This document shows positions 11,729 through 23,985 of a stretch of DNA of 64,000 nt, in pieces. The position numbers and the translations under genes are program-made. The first letter of the stretch is position 1, and the number at the start of each line of letters is the position of its first letter. The DNA lies in contig NC_045150.1 in NCBI RefSeq assembly GCF_008831285.2, forward strand, positions 16,429,362 to 16,493,361, in the 5' to 3' direction. The notes beneath the pieces are model-generated. The model saw nothing but the letters and a program-made list of their open reading frames with translations. It searched no databases and was not told the origin of the DNA. The stretch is from Nymphaea colorata (lineage: Eukaryota > Streptophyta > Magnoliopsida > Nymphaeales > Nymphaeaceae).

Positions 11729-12210
11729 GATCACCAGGTAGAAGTGGCTGCCAAAGAACACACACAGCAGCAGTAACCTAGAGAAGAGGTGAGATGACGC
11801 AGTCGGGGATCAACGGCGGGAGCGGCGGGAGCAGCGGAAGCAGCAGGACACGGCGGAAGCAGAGGGCGGCGCTTGGCAGCGCGCGCCGAGAAGAGGCGAC
11901 GGCGTCGGACGTCGGCGTCGGTGGTCGGACGTCGGCAGAGGCGTCAGCAGAGACGTTGGCGTCGGCAGTCACGACACCAGCGACGCAGCAGCGGTCACAG
12001 CCACGGCGGGGCAGCGACGGAGGCAGTCACGCGGCCACGGTGCGGCGACAGCGGCGGTGGTCACGGTCACGGTGCGGCAACAGCGGCGGCGCAGCAAGGG
12101 CAGCGGCGGCGGTGGTGGTAGCGATGGCGACGGTGGTAGCGGCGGCGGCAGTCAGGGTTGGAACTTCACAACCATAGAAAAAACAGATTTTGTTTTCTCC
12201 AAGTCCGACG
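11729..12210 (-). other. Copia-1 GC-rich leader
   Basis: The untranslated region between primer site and gag start is strikingly rich in G and C and built of cggcgg/ggcgtcgg-like words, unlike its AT-rich surroundings. Long open frames across it on both strands follow from that composition (few stop codons) and are not genes. The most repetitive part is 12020-12160. Confidence 0.7.
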
Positions 12211-12222
12211 GCTCTGATACCA
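12211..12222 (-). other. Copia-1 primer-binding site (tRNA-iMet)
   Basis: The minus strand reads TGGTATCAGAGC directly after the terminal CA of the LTR. This is complementary to the 3' end of plant initiator methionine tRNA, the usual primer of plant Copia reverse transcription. Confidence 0.88.
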
Positions 12223-12462
12223 TGTAGAAACAAAATGTGCACGAGAGTAGAAGAAAGCACACAGATGTAACGTGGAAAACCCTCAACTCGAGGGAAGAAA
12301 AACCACGGGTGAGGAGGTCTGGTGCCCACTAGCCTCCAGACACTCTCTCTCTTCAACACTTCATTAACACAAAGATTAGGGTTTACAGAGGTATAAGTAG
12401 TCCTAATTAGGACAAACCGGATCGGGTACGGATCCGGACCCGAACAACAAAACCCGTCAACA
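12223..12462 (-). repeat. Copia-1 5' LTR (about 240 bp)
   Basis: In element orientation it begins TGTTGACGGG and ends TTTCTACA, giving the TG...CA ends required for integrase. It is followed at once by the primer-binding site. The left limit is set by that site; the right limit (12462) rests only on the TG start and on a plausible length, since the 3' LTR is not available for comparison. Confidence 0.7.
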
Positions 12463-15400
12463 TGAGGTAATGGAGGCAATCCCAGTGATTTTGCTAACAA
12501 GAAGAGGGCAATTTTGCAGATTGTACCTAGGAACTTGTGAGGAGTATGACTCATTCTTGGAAGCCTTGTAGTTTCGTCACTTATGATGGCTGTGAAGGGT
12601 AAAAACCTATAGATTGGACTTGAACCATGGCTTCCATGCACGCTGTGAGAATCTGGAAGGTCAAGGATCATAAAAGGTTTCTTAAACACTGAGGAGAAAA
12701 GACCAAAAATTTTCAAGAAGATGGTAACTGAAACTTGCTTAGATTCCAAACTTAGTCAGACTCTCATAGGAGATTGGAAGGTTGCGTTGGATTTACACTG
12801 CAAATTTCGGACTCCCATTCTACCATCTTTTCTGGGTATTTGAGATTTCCTAAGAAAACAATAAGATGGTGGTGGGACAAACATATAATTTCTGAGCAGA
12901 AACATCTTTAAACGAATTCCCATTCCTACTGTTTGTTTTGGGTTATTCTTAGTGATCAAAACATAAACAATTGATAACATAAGCCCACCTAGAGAGAGGG
13001 ACAGAGGGAATCACTGCGGCTCCATGCAGAGACCCGAGTTTTTCGTCTAAACTTTAGAGAGCAGTGGCTTCCACCTTTTGGAGTGAAGGCAGCGGAACGG
13101 CATTTGTTCTTCTCAGCATATTCACCACTGGATACTCCAGGATGATTCTTCAAGCTGCTAGATGGCAGAGATGGTGGAAGTATATGGAGTAGAAGAGCAA
13201 GTTGATACTGTCAGATTTAGGGGTTTCATTTTAAGGGGCTCCTCGGGTAATGAATGTGAGATTAAACCCTAACACAAAGACTTGCTGGGCATAAATAGTG
13301 GGCGGTTAGAGTGAGAGAGTTTTTAGGAAAAAGGCTAGATAAAGATGAAACTTTATCTAGTGATAAGGTTGCTGAGAAAATGTCGTAACTGCAAAGCAGT
13401 TACGAGATATTGAAATAGCCACTATCCAACACCACCTGTGTTTGATTTCAGGACACATGAATTTTTGCCTGTTCAATAATTTTGACTTCATACCCTCGAC
13501 TTTCGATCCAAGCTTTTCGATTCACATTCAGTCATGTCAGTGGGAACTTTAATTTAAAGAAAACAGATCGAAAAGTCAGAATTTCGAGTCACAAACCTCG
13601 AAATGTTCATGTTTTTTACTGTAAATTTCACGAAAAACAAGAATTTCATTGCTCCACACAATCAGAATCCTAACTTTTGGCCTCAGTTGTTATTTTGGTT
13701 ATGAACGCGACCACTCTTTGAAACCTTAATTTAATGTTCAAACTTGGGCCCAGTTATATGGAGTAGCCCCACAAGATCTGTCTCATAGTCAATTCAAAAT
13801 ATGTTAGCCATATATTTAATTGTTTTATGGAAGGAAAGAAAGTCCAGCTCTGCCCCTGATTGTGGAATACGAAAAAATCCCACAAAAATGAAAAAAGAAC
13901 GGACAAGTCATGGGCTTGGTGCTGGGTGTGCAGGTCACCATTTTGCTGGTGTGTATCTGCAACAAGGGCACCATTAATCTCTCCATCTGAATATCCTTGT
14001 AAGTAAGGGAAGTCTCTCGTTTTGCAGTTACCTCTGTTCTAATTTTATTTTCCCTGTTGCAGCAGGCCTCGAGTTTGACATGCAAGTTCGAGTTAGCCAG
14101 TATTTAACTGTTCCTTTGCTGTATATCATTTCTAGTGTAGGCAGCATATCTTCGTGGCTAAAAATACGGAATGAATAAAAATTCTTACCATTAAAAAGAC
14201 ATGTTTTTTTTTCCTTTGCATCCTTGTCTTGCCGAATGCATTGGAAGAAGCGGCATATGTATATATGGAAGAAAAAGCACCAAAGGAATTGCAACAGAAT
14301 GACTACCGCAAACAGAATCAGCTTCAAATGAAACCATGCAATTGTTGCAGCCTGGAACCAAAATTTTCAACAAATCAGCCAATGTAAATAAATGAACATA
14401 TTGTATGAACTATAAGGCTAAGGTCTGTTTACTCAATTCATACATAGAATGAACAAATTGTACATATATCATAAATTCTTCGTATAGGTTTAAGTTGATC
14501 TTTTACATATAAGAACTTGCAGGAAAACAGGAAGAAGTCTTCCAAAATAAAGGCACTGCTTTCTGTCATCAAATAAGAACTTTACTGCCTTGTAGATATT
14601 AATAAGAATCATAGTGGGCAGTACTACTTCGAGGCTAACCTTTAAATGCATTTTGAAATATTTTTGATACCCAATCCGAAGAAGTGCCACCCCAACCCAG
14701 ACTTTCACTTGGAGTGACCAAATGCATTTTAAAATGTTTTGTATACCACTAACACGTGCTCTTCTTCACAATTACAAGATTGGTTTGATTCAATAAGAAA
14801 GAAGACGAAATCGTTGTAAAAGATACTTTCGAACTTTTGTATTTACTTCCTCAAATTGAATACAAGAGAACAAGAACATAGGTTGGATGATTTTCTTTTT
14901 AAACAATTTGAGAAGTTTTTTGCTACCTGAAAGTTTAAGTATCCCTTATAATTATTTCTTTTCAATAACAAACTCACACTCTGTTGCTCCAAAGAAGAAA
15001 ATAAAGAAAAAAAAACAGTAAAATGATGAAAAAGAAAGATAAGTGATTATGGAGTGAATACAAAGTATTTCAGTGAAGGCAAAATTTAATGAGAATGAAT
15101 TTTTCATTTTAAATCAAACGAGTTTTTTATATTAAAAAGTTGAATTCCTCCATTCATGCTTCCCCTCCTTCCTAGAAGCACCCCCAACTTACAATTTTCG
15201 GAATTCTATTTAAAAAAAACATAAAAAAAAATCTAATACTGCGGTTTTGGCAACGTCAAATCAAGTGTGAATGTCATGTTTCGCAGCAGATCTTTAATTC
15301 AATGTACCAAAAGCTTGGATTGGTTAGCACAATATCCATCTACATTTTGGCCAATGGATGGCTGGTCATAACCCCCTTAAAACGTGCCTTGAGCCAATAC

Positions 15401-17336
15401 AAACTAATGTATGTATAATTTGTCCTTATTAAGGGTCTATTAGTAATTTTTATCAAGTTAAAAACAAGCTTAAGTTAGTAACAACTTAGAGCTATTGGCA
15501 AACACATTTTTTTTTAAGTAATGGTGCAAAGCTTACATTGTGTTTTATGACAATGTGAAAATGGTTGTTCATGTCACTGGTTATTCTCCAGTCTTGAAAT
15601 TTCCTTTTATTTTATTATGTTTTCTTGTTCTAACCGAAGACAGCGTTCCAATTCCAGTGACCTTTGAGCTCAGCTGCCAAGAATGAATATACATTGTAGG
15701 GGTGGACAAAACATCTCATGGTAAATTTTGACTCAAGTTCTGACGATGATTTATCTCTTCAGTAAAACCTGGACACGCTTTTCTCATTGTCGTTTTTGTC
15801 TTAACACTGTTTGAAAACCTTGCCTCAGTTTTCCACTGGACAATTCATTTAAGACAAGTTATCCAATGAAACTCATTTGAGACAGTTTCCACCTACAATG
15901 TCATTTATGTAATGACTCATGGCTGGTGCCTAACTAGAATTTAGCAATATTGAAGTCTATTTCGAGTAAAAAATTTCGTAGCCCAATTATGTAGGCTAAA
16001 TTCCAGTTTTTTTTTCTATGTTGCAACGTAAATTGAAAGGCTAACAATAACTTGCTCAAGTTTAAATAAAGTAACTGCTTGTATTACATAAATTGCTGTT
16101 AAACAAAGAAATTTGAACTTGTGCTTTTAGTGCACCACTAAAAGTTAGATAGAGGAGTTCCATAAGGTTTTGGATTCAGGTTTGCTTTGAATTTGAACTC
16201 AGAATCAGTGACAGATTTGAATCCAAATCACTAACTAGTTTTGATTCCAGTATCATATGTGACAAAGGATTTGGAGACTACCCGATATCCGACTTGAATT
16301 GGCATCCCATAGGAGGCATTTATTTGCCCGTGGATCTGAGATCCCCTCGGATCTCAAATATTTTTTCTATATGACCCACTGTTCAAACAAACAGTGGATT
16401 CCACGTGAGTGAAAAATGCGGATCTTAAATCAAAAAACTTATTAGTGCAAATGTTGAATATCAGCTGGATTTGAGTTCCAAATCCAGATTCAGATTCATA
16501 TATGAATATAAAAGTCACATTCAGATTGGAATCAGATTTTGAATTCTGATTTCAGATACAAATTCGGATATGACCTTCTCTCATTTGTATTCAAATCCGA
16601 GTGTATGAATATCTGAAAAGGAGAATACAGTTAATATATAAAAGTAACTAAAACAGCAAATTATAAACAAAAATAGTGTCAATTTGATGCAGGAGTTTTC
16701 AATCTTTTCACCGGTTTTTCAAAGAAACTGACTGGCGAAAGCAGCCTTGTGGTTTGGTTCATAATCCTGCCTGTTCTAGGTTATTTTGATTATTCTTGCT
16801 TCGAAAACCTATCAAAACTCACTTCTCAGCCCTTTTGGAGCCAAAAAAACTCAATTTAATCAGCCTGGAAAAGCCAATTTTAGTACTGAAAATCAAAGAT
16901 TTGCTGCAGGAAAAGCAGAATAACTGGCCAGACGCTGGATTTTCTCCAAAACCGATCAAATGTGAAGCACTTCTACTCATTTCTTGATGCAACAACGCTC
17001 TAGCTCGACCTAAACCATTTTTCAAGAAAAATTACTAATTTTCAATCTTCGGAAAACTGAATTGTGCATTGGAAATCAAGATTTTCTGCTGGAAAAGGAG
17101 AAACCGCAAGCCAATAGAAATCAGAGGTTTTCAGTTAAAGATTGACTCAAAGGTTGATAGGTTTTAATGAAAATCCTTTTAGGTCGATCCTAGAATGCTT
17201 CTAGCACAAAAACTTCACAAAATCTTCCCAAAGGAATGGGACTTTGGTTCTAGAATCAATCGAATATCACGGTAGCAGGAATGCCTGACATGCTAGCGGA
17301 AATAAATTTTTTTGATACTTTAAATCGACCACTCGC
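12463..17336. other. Gene-free stretch between Copia-1 and RLK-A
   Basis: On the minus strand two consecutive open stretches (12980-12756, then 12749-12463) end where the Copia-1 LTR starts, and a leader-like region with cccta-rich words lies at 13000-13300. I recognise no protein in them. Positions 16140-16640 are rich in cagattcagat/ggatttgag words. The rest is AT-rich and featureless. Confidence 0.4.
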
Positions 17337-17396
17337 CATCGGGCCAGGGAGGAAGCCGTCCAGCCAGGGAGGCGATGTCGTCCAGGCAGGGAGGTA
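17337..17396. repeat. GC-rich minisatellite, three 21-bp units
   Basis: Three imperfect units share the core cagggagg with ccagg or ccagc in front (17337-17355, 17356-17376, 17377-17397). The GC content stands out sharply from the surroundings. It lies just downstream of RLK-A. Confidence 0.7.
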
Positions 17397-17439
17397 CATT
17401 TTTCTTTTCTTTTCATTTCTTTTTTTTTAATTCTAAAGT

Positions 17440-17760
17440 TGTCAGGCATGAAAACATAGGCAAGCATAAATGTGCTTTTAGAGGGTAATAATTTTATATA
17501 TCATTTGGTTTATCATGGAAGAACTGTGTGCATTTTTGTGAGATGTGAGATGCTTCCTGGTAGTACTAGGAATTCTCCATTCTGGAGACCGGACTCGATC
17601 CAGTTAGACTAAGCTCAGCTGCCACTTGATCACCTGATTTTGGATCCACAAATTTGGAGCAAACAGATTTAGATTGGTCATGCGATTTCATAACTGAATA
17701 AAAATGTGGGTCCAATATTCAAGTGGGATCCAATAAGGATCCCAATTTATACATATAAAG
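17440..17760. repeat. Receptor-kinase 3' flank, copy A
   Basis: This stretch, immediately downstream of RLK-A, is repeated at about 31030-31453 and 44720-45150. Shared words in order include gaaaacata, agatgcttcctgg, acctgattttggatcc and gtgggatccaat. It marks the extent of the duplicated receptor-kinase unit on the 3' side. No open frame is conserved among the three copies. Confidence 0.75.
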
Positions 17761-17803
17761 GATTGGTTTATATTTGTCATTCTTCCAAAGCGGAAGCCTT
17801 CCG

Positions 17804-20800
17804 TCATATCGTTTTAAGCCTAGCGACCACCTCTTTCATGCCCATTCTCTCAGTTGGTGCTTTCCTTGAACATGACAACCCCGTCTCCAGGATCATGACA
17901 AGCAGCTCATATAGAACAGTTCCGCTGTTAGTTTGCTTCAGAAGATGACCTTTGGCAGCATGATCTGACACTGTTTCACTGTTATTTTGCTTCAGAAGAT
18001 GACCATCAATGACATCTGAAATTGCAAGCAGAAACGCTTCAGCCACCCACTGCCTCAAAGTAAAGTCCCCATTAAAACTTTCATCGGTAGGCTTTCTTCT
18101 GGTAAACACCTCAAGCAGAAGAATCCCATAGCTGTACACATCTGCTTTGTCGACACCTTTCCGGTGGCCCCGAATTCTAATTCATCCACCCAACAAGGTC
18201 AACCATGATTATGGCAATATTTAGTAGACAATGCACACTGTCGTTAATGAGATGGTTTCAGAAATAAAGAAAGCAGTGCAAAAAATTAGGACTAATTATT
18301 TTATTTTGATTTATGGTGTACACAAAACTCTATTTTTTGTTTCCATGCATGTGTAAGGAGGAAGTGAAATTTTACTAAAGGAAGAAACACACTCAAAAGG
18401 CAAACTTGCTGGCAGTAATGTATGTGTGTGAATAATTAGGTTTAATGTTCACCATTTTATTTGATTCAGACTCATATTCAAATGCAAAATTGCATAGTAT
18501 CATCCCCATTAATTTCACTTATTAATATGCTTTTTCTCTTTTTCATAATAAAATCCAAGTAATCAGTTGTCAACTGGTTGGTAATCTAAAATTAAAGCTT
18601 GATATTTGGAAATTATGGATGTTGATAGAACATCCTCTCCATGGTAAGCACGACCAAGTTGTCTAAGAAGTAGTTCAAGCATAGAATTTATGATAGGACA
18701 AAGACTTGGTACCTGGTGCAATGTATCCGGTGGTTCCGAGCGTGCTTGTAAGAGTTGAAGATTAGTGACCAACTAGCATCTTTGCAATGCCAAAGTCACC
18801 AACATGTGCTGTCATATTCTCAACTAGGAGCACATTACTTGGCTTTAGATCACAATGAACAATAGACTCCCAGAAACCATGGTTAAGATATTCTAGTGCA
18901 CAAGCAACATCAATCATGACACCCAATCTTTGGAAGAGATTCAAGTGATGGCCACCTGAATATAGACAGAATTCTAGGCTCCCAAGGGGCATGTATTGGA
19001 GAACTAAAGCCTTGAAATCTGCTCTGGAGCAAGATGTGATGTCTCTAAGAAGGTTTCGGTGTCTAATTTGGCACATTGCATTGCATTCAATGTCAAAACT
19101 TTTTGATGCTCCCTCAGATAACAAGTTTAGGACCTTAACAGCCACCGTTGTTCCATCCACCAAAATTCCTTTATACACTGAACCAAAGCTTCCAGTGCCC
19201 ATAAAATTTGCATCGCTGAAGTTGTTGTGGCTTGAGATAACATTCTTTAGGTGATCACTGGGAGGGCAATTCCATGAAATCTTTCAACCTCATGATAATG
19301 TCTCTCCAACCCCCTCTTTCTATATTTTGCAACAAAAATGAGTATCCATACAATGAGTATAAGTGCAAAGCCCCCACTTGCTAAAAAAATATCAACTTTG
19401 ATCATGTTGACAATGTTGTGCTTCTTCACTCCATCTGAACATACTGGCACATGGAACTTGGGAGCTCCACATAGTGCATAATTTCCTACAAATGAATCTA
19501 TGGAAAGGTTTGTGAAATTTCCACCACTTGGAATCGCTCCTTCCAATCGGTTCAAGGATAAGTCCAAGACTTGGAGCTGTTGAAGATTTTCCAATGATTT
19601 TGGAATCCCACCGGAAAGCTTATTGTGGGAAAGGTCAATAATTTTAATATTTATCATACCATCAAGGCTTCCGGGAATGTGGCCATCAAATGAATTTTTG
19701 GAGAGATTCAAATACTCTAGCCTTTGTAGGTCTGATAAGGACACAGGCAGCTCTCCGCTCAACTGGTTTACAGAGATATCCATTTTGTCCACTGCAACCA
19801 AATTTCCCACATCTAAAGGTAGGAGACCAGTGAAAGAGTTGTCTTGCAAGTAAAGACATATCAAATCCTTCAACTCACAAAGGGCAGGAGGAAGTGCTGA
19901 TGAGAAACTGTTTGAATTTAAGTACAACTTCTGTAGTTTCATGAGATTGTTTATAGAGGTTGAGATTAGCCCACTTAGTGCATTATTGTCCAAATAAAGA
20001 TACCCATGTGGACCAATTGGTAAAGTGAGTTTGGAATTGAACCTTCTAAGGCATTGCCAGACAGAGTTAATTCCTGTAACTTTTCCATTGATCCCATATT
20101 TGGTGGAATAGACCCCTTTATTTTGTTGAAACTCAAGTCTGAGGACATCAACTTTGTCAAGTTGGGTAAAGCTAATGGGAAAGTACCCTCAATCTCATTA
20201 AAGGAAAGGCCAAGGTTCCACAAGGTGGTTGTGAGGTTTCCAATGGAGGCAGGAAGAATACCGTTTAGAAGGTTTTTTGAGAGAGAAATTTCTTTTACCA
20301 TTCGACACTTGGTGAAGGATGTGAGAATGGAAAGCTCACGACTGCCAGGGGCATTGGTGAACATATTTCCCCAAAGACAGAGCCTCCTGAGCTGTGTCAG
20401 ACTACCTAATTCTAAAGGTATAGGACCACTAAATTTATTGTCTTCTGCAGTAAGAATTTGAAGACTAGTAGCATTTGAAAAATAAGGTGGAAAAAGGCCA
20501 TCAAAGTTGTTTGCACCCAAGTAGAGTTCCTTGTGATTAAGCAGGAAGCGGCCAGCATCTTTAGGGAGATGCCTTGTGAGTTGATTCATCTCAAAGCTCA
20601 AAAACTGAAGAGCAGATAGGTTAAACAAGCTCTCAGGCAATGCACCAGTGAGATTGTTCATTTGCACATTAAATTATGTCAAGGGGGTTGCGCTTCCCAA
20701 CCAGGAAGGAATCTTACTGTGTAGGTGATTTTGTCCAATATCAACAGCGTCCAGTTTTGAGAGGTTGGCAAAAGTGACTGGAATGATTCCCGTGGGCCTG

Positions 20801-21366
20801 TTACCGAAAAGATTAATGACCTTGAGTTTTGGCAAGCGGCCTAGGGACTCTGGAATGCTTCCATAGAATTCGTTTTCTGGTGCCAAAAGTACTTGGAGAT
20901 GATGATAGTGGCTCAGTGTTTGTGGAATTAACCCTTTAAAATGGTTTTTCCATAGGGAAAGTTTTTCCAACCAAGGGAGGCAACTAAAATCAATGGGAAG
21001 ATGACCATGGAAGTTATCATTCCTGAGATCAAGAACCCGTAAGAAGGAGAGATTGCTGACGTATGGGGAGATTGTACCTTCAAGTGCCTTGTCGAAGAGC
21101 TTCAGAGCAACGACCCTTTGTGAACCACGACTGCAAGAAACTCCATTCCAGTCACAGAAGGAGATGCTGGAATTCCAATTTGATAACACATTATAAGGGT
21201 CTTTAGTGACAAGAGATTTGAAAGACAGCAATGCCCATTGATCAGTCACGTTGCTCAGAGAAGCAAGAGCTGAGATTGCCTCCCTCTGGCTGAGAACCAG
21301 AGTCAAGGTGAAGGTGCTGCACAAAAGAAAGCCAAGTGGCTGAGGTAACAGACTGGTGGTAGCCAT
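17804..21366 (-). pseudogene. RLK-A: LRR receptor kinase pseudogene, non-RD XA21/EFR type
   Basis: Exon 1 runs 21366-18713 and exon 2 18176-17804, with an intron (18712-18177, GT...AG) after the IAPG codons of the activation segment, as in subfamily XII genes. Encoded in order: a signal peptide after MATTSLLPQPLGFLLC; an N-terminal cap (ALLSFKS...WNGVSC); LRRs of the plant type (NLSxLxxLxLxxNxxxGxIP); a membrane helix near FALILIVWILIFVAKY; a kinase with GTGSFGSVYKG, AVKVLN, the catalytic loop [11 protein letters not shown] (non-RD) and DFG. Lesions: stop TAA at 20674-20676; one-base loss near 20005; stop at 19247-19249 with a one-base loss just after it; stop at 18762-18764; one-base loss near 18145 in exon 2. 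Live relatives are plasma-membrane sensors of microbial patterns. This copy cannot make that protein. Confidence 0.93.
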
Positions 21367-21399
21367 GCCTGTCCAAATTTCTATGTAGAAGACCCATGA

Positions 21400-22740
21400 A
21401 CAGGAATCAAGGTATTTAATTTATATATAGATTCTCTTCTTGAATTTTGTGTCCTTTTCTTCTTGGAGTTGTAGTAGACTCAGGTCTACTGCTTTGGAAG
21501 ACATTGCTTCACATTTCCAAATCCAGCGGAACCACTGATGATTACATCAATGAGACTGTAGCCCTTATCTTATTTCCCTTTCTAAGTTTTCAATGCTATT
21601 CAATCCCATACCAAAGTTGTCAATTGAACTTTTTTTTCTATGTAACCAAAATCTCGACCATAGTTTATACAGAAATGGTTTCTCCTTTTCTATCAAATAA
21701 TATGACGAGCATCGAAAAATAAGGGAATTACATATGGTAAATTTTAAAAAAATTTGAAACAACCTAAAAATAAGGGGAAAGTAAGATAAATGAGAAACTA
21801 ATAAGGCAACATAAAAATAAATAGGTAAGCAAAAATAAAAAATTAGAAAATGGAAACAAGCTGTTTCGCAATAAGAAATGTGAAAAAATGTCAAAAACGA
21901 AAAAAATGGGAAAAAACAAGAAAAAATTGGGAAAAAGCATTTTTTCTCTGTCGCATTTATCTTTGCTGAATTATTCAGCTAACTTATTTTTGGGGTCTTT
22001 ACGTGTTTCTTCCCTATAAGTGGTGGCTCTCGTCAATAATGTAAAAACATGATGTGCAACTATGTTGCTTGTTTAGTGCAATATAAAAATTATTGCTTTT
22101 TATTAGCTTTTATACATCATTTATTTATTTCTCAGAAGTATCTGATTTTTAAAATTTTGAACCGATTCAAAACTAATTAAGTCGTTAAAATCACCAGATT
22201 GGCCGACACATCGAAGATACCGATTTACCTCCACTTATCTCTTTCTACCAAACCATGTGTTTTACAAATTATTGCAAACCCAACTTAGTAGCAAAAATAA
22301 GTCGGAATCCATATTTCGTTGGTACAGAACATATCCTTTTATTCAGGATGGAATGACAGCCTATTTCCAAGGCTAGAACATTTAATTCTGAATCAAAACA
22401 CAAGAAAACTATAGACTTATGAAATGAGTGAATGAAAAAACTGCTTAAAGAGCCATTATCAATACAATTTATCCCACGACAATGAATCATCCACTCGTAG
22501 ATAGGGCTGCCTCCCTTCTATTACAAAAGAATCATTCCACTCGTAGCTGATTTTTACAACGTCTCAATCAGACTATGATGGGTAGCTGCCTTGAACGTCT
22601 ATTGGTTCAAACCAGGATCGGAAATGGCTGATGTACATCGATTCTACATACTACTAGTGTTTAATTAAGGTGCCAAGTAACGTTATCACCAGGACAATTA
22701 GCAAGGTCCTTTTATAGATTCTCTTCCAGAAAAACTCACC
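21400..22740. repeat. Receptor-kinase 5' flank, copy A
   Basis: The DNA upstream of RLK-A corresponds, in the same order, to the DNA upstream of RLK-B (42050-43200). Shared stretches include ctcaggtctactgctttgga, cattgcttcac and, further out, an R1 repeat (21715-22000 against 42350-42700). No separate gene is seen. Any promoter of the ancestral receptor gene would lie in 21367-21700, but I see no convincing TATA element beyond tatatata at 21422-21428. Confidence 0.65.
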
Positions 22741-22979
22741 TTTTTTTTTTGTTTAATTTAAATTGTTGGAAGACTCAAGTCTACTTTTCTTGAAACGAAA
22801 GTGATATCGTTCTGATTTCTCCATCGAGCGCCCTGCTTGGCATGGAAGATTACCATGTCTTTTTCATAGCAACCCTTACCTTCACAACATATTTCCAACG
22901 TCATGTTCTCTTTTTGTCGGGTTCCTACTCTTCACAACATTTTTCTTTCTTTTTGTATTAATTTTTCTTTTTTTGCTGA

Positions 22980-23201
22980 TTTGCATCTAAATCATTTACA
23001 TTATTGAATTGCCCAGTCCACCAAATTGGCAGCATACAATGTCGATTCAGATACCGGTTCTTGCAACATAGCGATCAGACCATGAGGGAGTCTTGAATGT
23101 TTGATTGCTCCAAAAATAAGGTACTGAATATCTGGGTGTACGTTGTTTGTATTACAATATATGGGGACTAGTTTTCGGGCTGCACACGCGGAGTCGAGCA
23201 C
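22980..23201. repeat. Dispersed repeat family B, copy 1
   Basis: Words in order: gcatctaaatcattta, accaaattggcagcatac, gatcagaccatgag, tcttgaatgtttgattgc, tgtttgtattacaatat and ggggactag. The same order recurs at 23777-23985 and 32124-32297. On the minus strand a short frame (IYCNTN...AIKHSRLPHGLI) is shared with the 32-kb copy. It has no similarity that I recognise and may be incidental. Confidence 0.75.
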
Positions 23202-23240
23202 AAGGTTTCAGCTTGGTCGGGGCCAGCTCAAGTCAGTAAA

Positions 23241-23462
23241 CCTAGGCATCAGGCCGGGTCGCCGTCGGGTACCCGATACCCAGCCAGACTCGGGCCCGGG
23301 TTCGGGTCCGAGAAAACGTGACCCGGGCCGGCCCGAGTGGGCCTGATAATGAATTTTTTTATTAATTTATATATCTTTATAATATTTTATTACCATTAAT
23401 TATTTTTGTGTATTATTTTATATTAATTTTTTTTAATGCAATTGGGCCGGGCCGATGCCCTG
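23241..23462. mobile_element. hAT-like miniature element, GC-rich ends
   Basis: The left end cctaggcatcaggccgggtc and the inverse of the right end (ccagggcatcggcccggccc) match at most positions. The left half is rich in gggtcgg/acccgg words followed by an AT-rich interior, a layout common among plant hAT-like miniature elements. It is inserted next to repeat B copy 1. No clear 8-bp target duplication remains. A relative lies at 62691-62925. Confidence 0.6.
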
Positions 23463-23664
23463 GCTTACAAGTCCGCTCATATATTGTTGGCTCAACCTCA
23501 AGTCAAGATATTACAGGATCAGCTCAAGCTCAAACTTGGTAGACCAAGTTGCTGCTCAATCTTTACTCGTTTAAGCTTATTTACCGACTCTCCATTTGAT
23601 CTGATTTCTTTCCTTCTTTGCAAGTTTGAAAATTACAAAAAAAAAAAAGATAAGCTAGATTCAA

Positions 23665-23668
<4 letters not shown>

Positions 23669-23737
<69 letters not shown>
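23669..23737. repeat. (TA)n microsatellite
   Basis: An uninterrupted TA run of nearly 70 bases, the longest pure dinucleotide tract in the window. Its true length may be affected by assembly. Confidence 0.95.
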
Positions 23738-23739
<2 letters not shown>

Positions 23740-23776
23740 TTCCGTTCATTTTGCCCAAAGATTGATTTTTTTTTCT

Positions 23777-23985
23777 GATTTGCATCTAAATCATTTAGGT
23801 TATTCACCAAATTAGCAGCATTGTCTATTTGATTCAAAAACTGGTTTTTACTGCAAATGGATCGGACCATCATCTAGGGCAGTCTTGAATATTTGATTGC
23901 TTCAAAAATAAGAACGGGGACATCAGGCGTACATTGTTTGTATTACAATATGTGGGGACTAGTCCTTGGGGATACACGAGGAGTC
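23777..23985. repeat. Dispersed repeat family B, copy 2
   Basis: A second, more diverged copy only 580 bases from copy 1 and in the same orientation. It ends in ggggactagtccttgggg and gagtcgagc, the same terminal words as copy 1 (and as 43850-43893 in the RLK-B upstream region). Confidence 0.72.

Larger units (their letters stand above)
7932..12462 (-). mobile_element. Copia-1: Ty1/Copia retrotransposon, 3' end in assembly gap
   Basis: An LTR retrotransposon read on the minus strand: 5' LTR (12223-12462), primer-binding site (12211-12222), GC-rich leader, gag, protease, integrase, then reverse transcriptase. That order, with integrase before reverse transcriptase, defines Copia. RNase H, the polypurine tract and the 3' LTR are missing because the sequence enters the gap at 7931. 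At least three frameshifts break the polyprotein, so the element is dead by itself. The bases right of the 5' LTR are tgagg; the matching target duplication cannot be checked across the gap. Confidence 0.9.

Noticed and set aside
11794-12177. Long open frames on both strands (plus 11794-12177, minus 12749-12027)
   Set aside because: They run through the GC-rich Copia-1 leader and LTR. The peptides are low-complexity Arg/Ala/Gly strings, and the openness follows from the lack of A/T-rich stop codons.
12463-12980. Two consecutive minus-strand open stretches to the right of Copia-1
   Set aside because: I considered a gene interrupted by the element, but the peptides show no recognisable domain and the continuation left of the element is not visible because of the gap.
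13830-13860. Possible transposon end (agctctgcccctg)
   Set aside because: No matching inverted end or target duplication was found within a plausible distance.
23001-23201. Minus-strand 66-codon frame shared with the end of the Copia-2 frame
   Set aside because: The similarity is due to repeat B lying at both places; it is not a retrotransposon domain and shows no known motif.
23436-23765. Plus-strand frame ending in a long Ile-Tyr tail
   Set aside because: The tail is simply the TA microsatellite in translation, and the front overlaps the hAT-like element.
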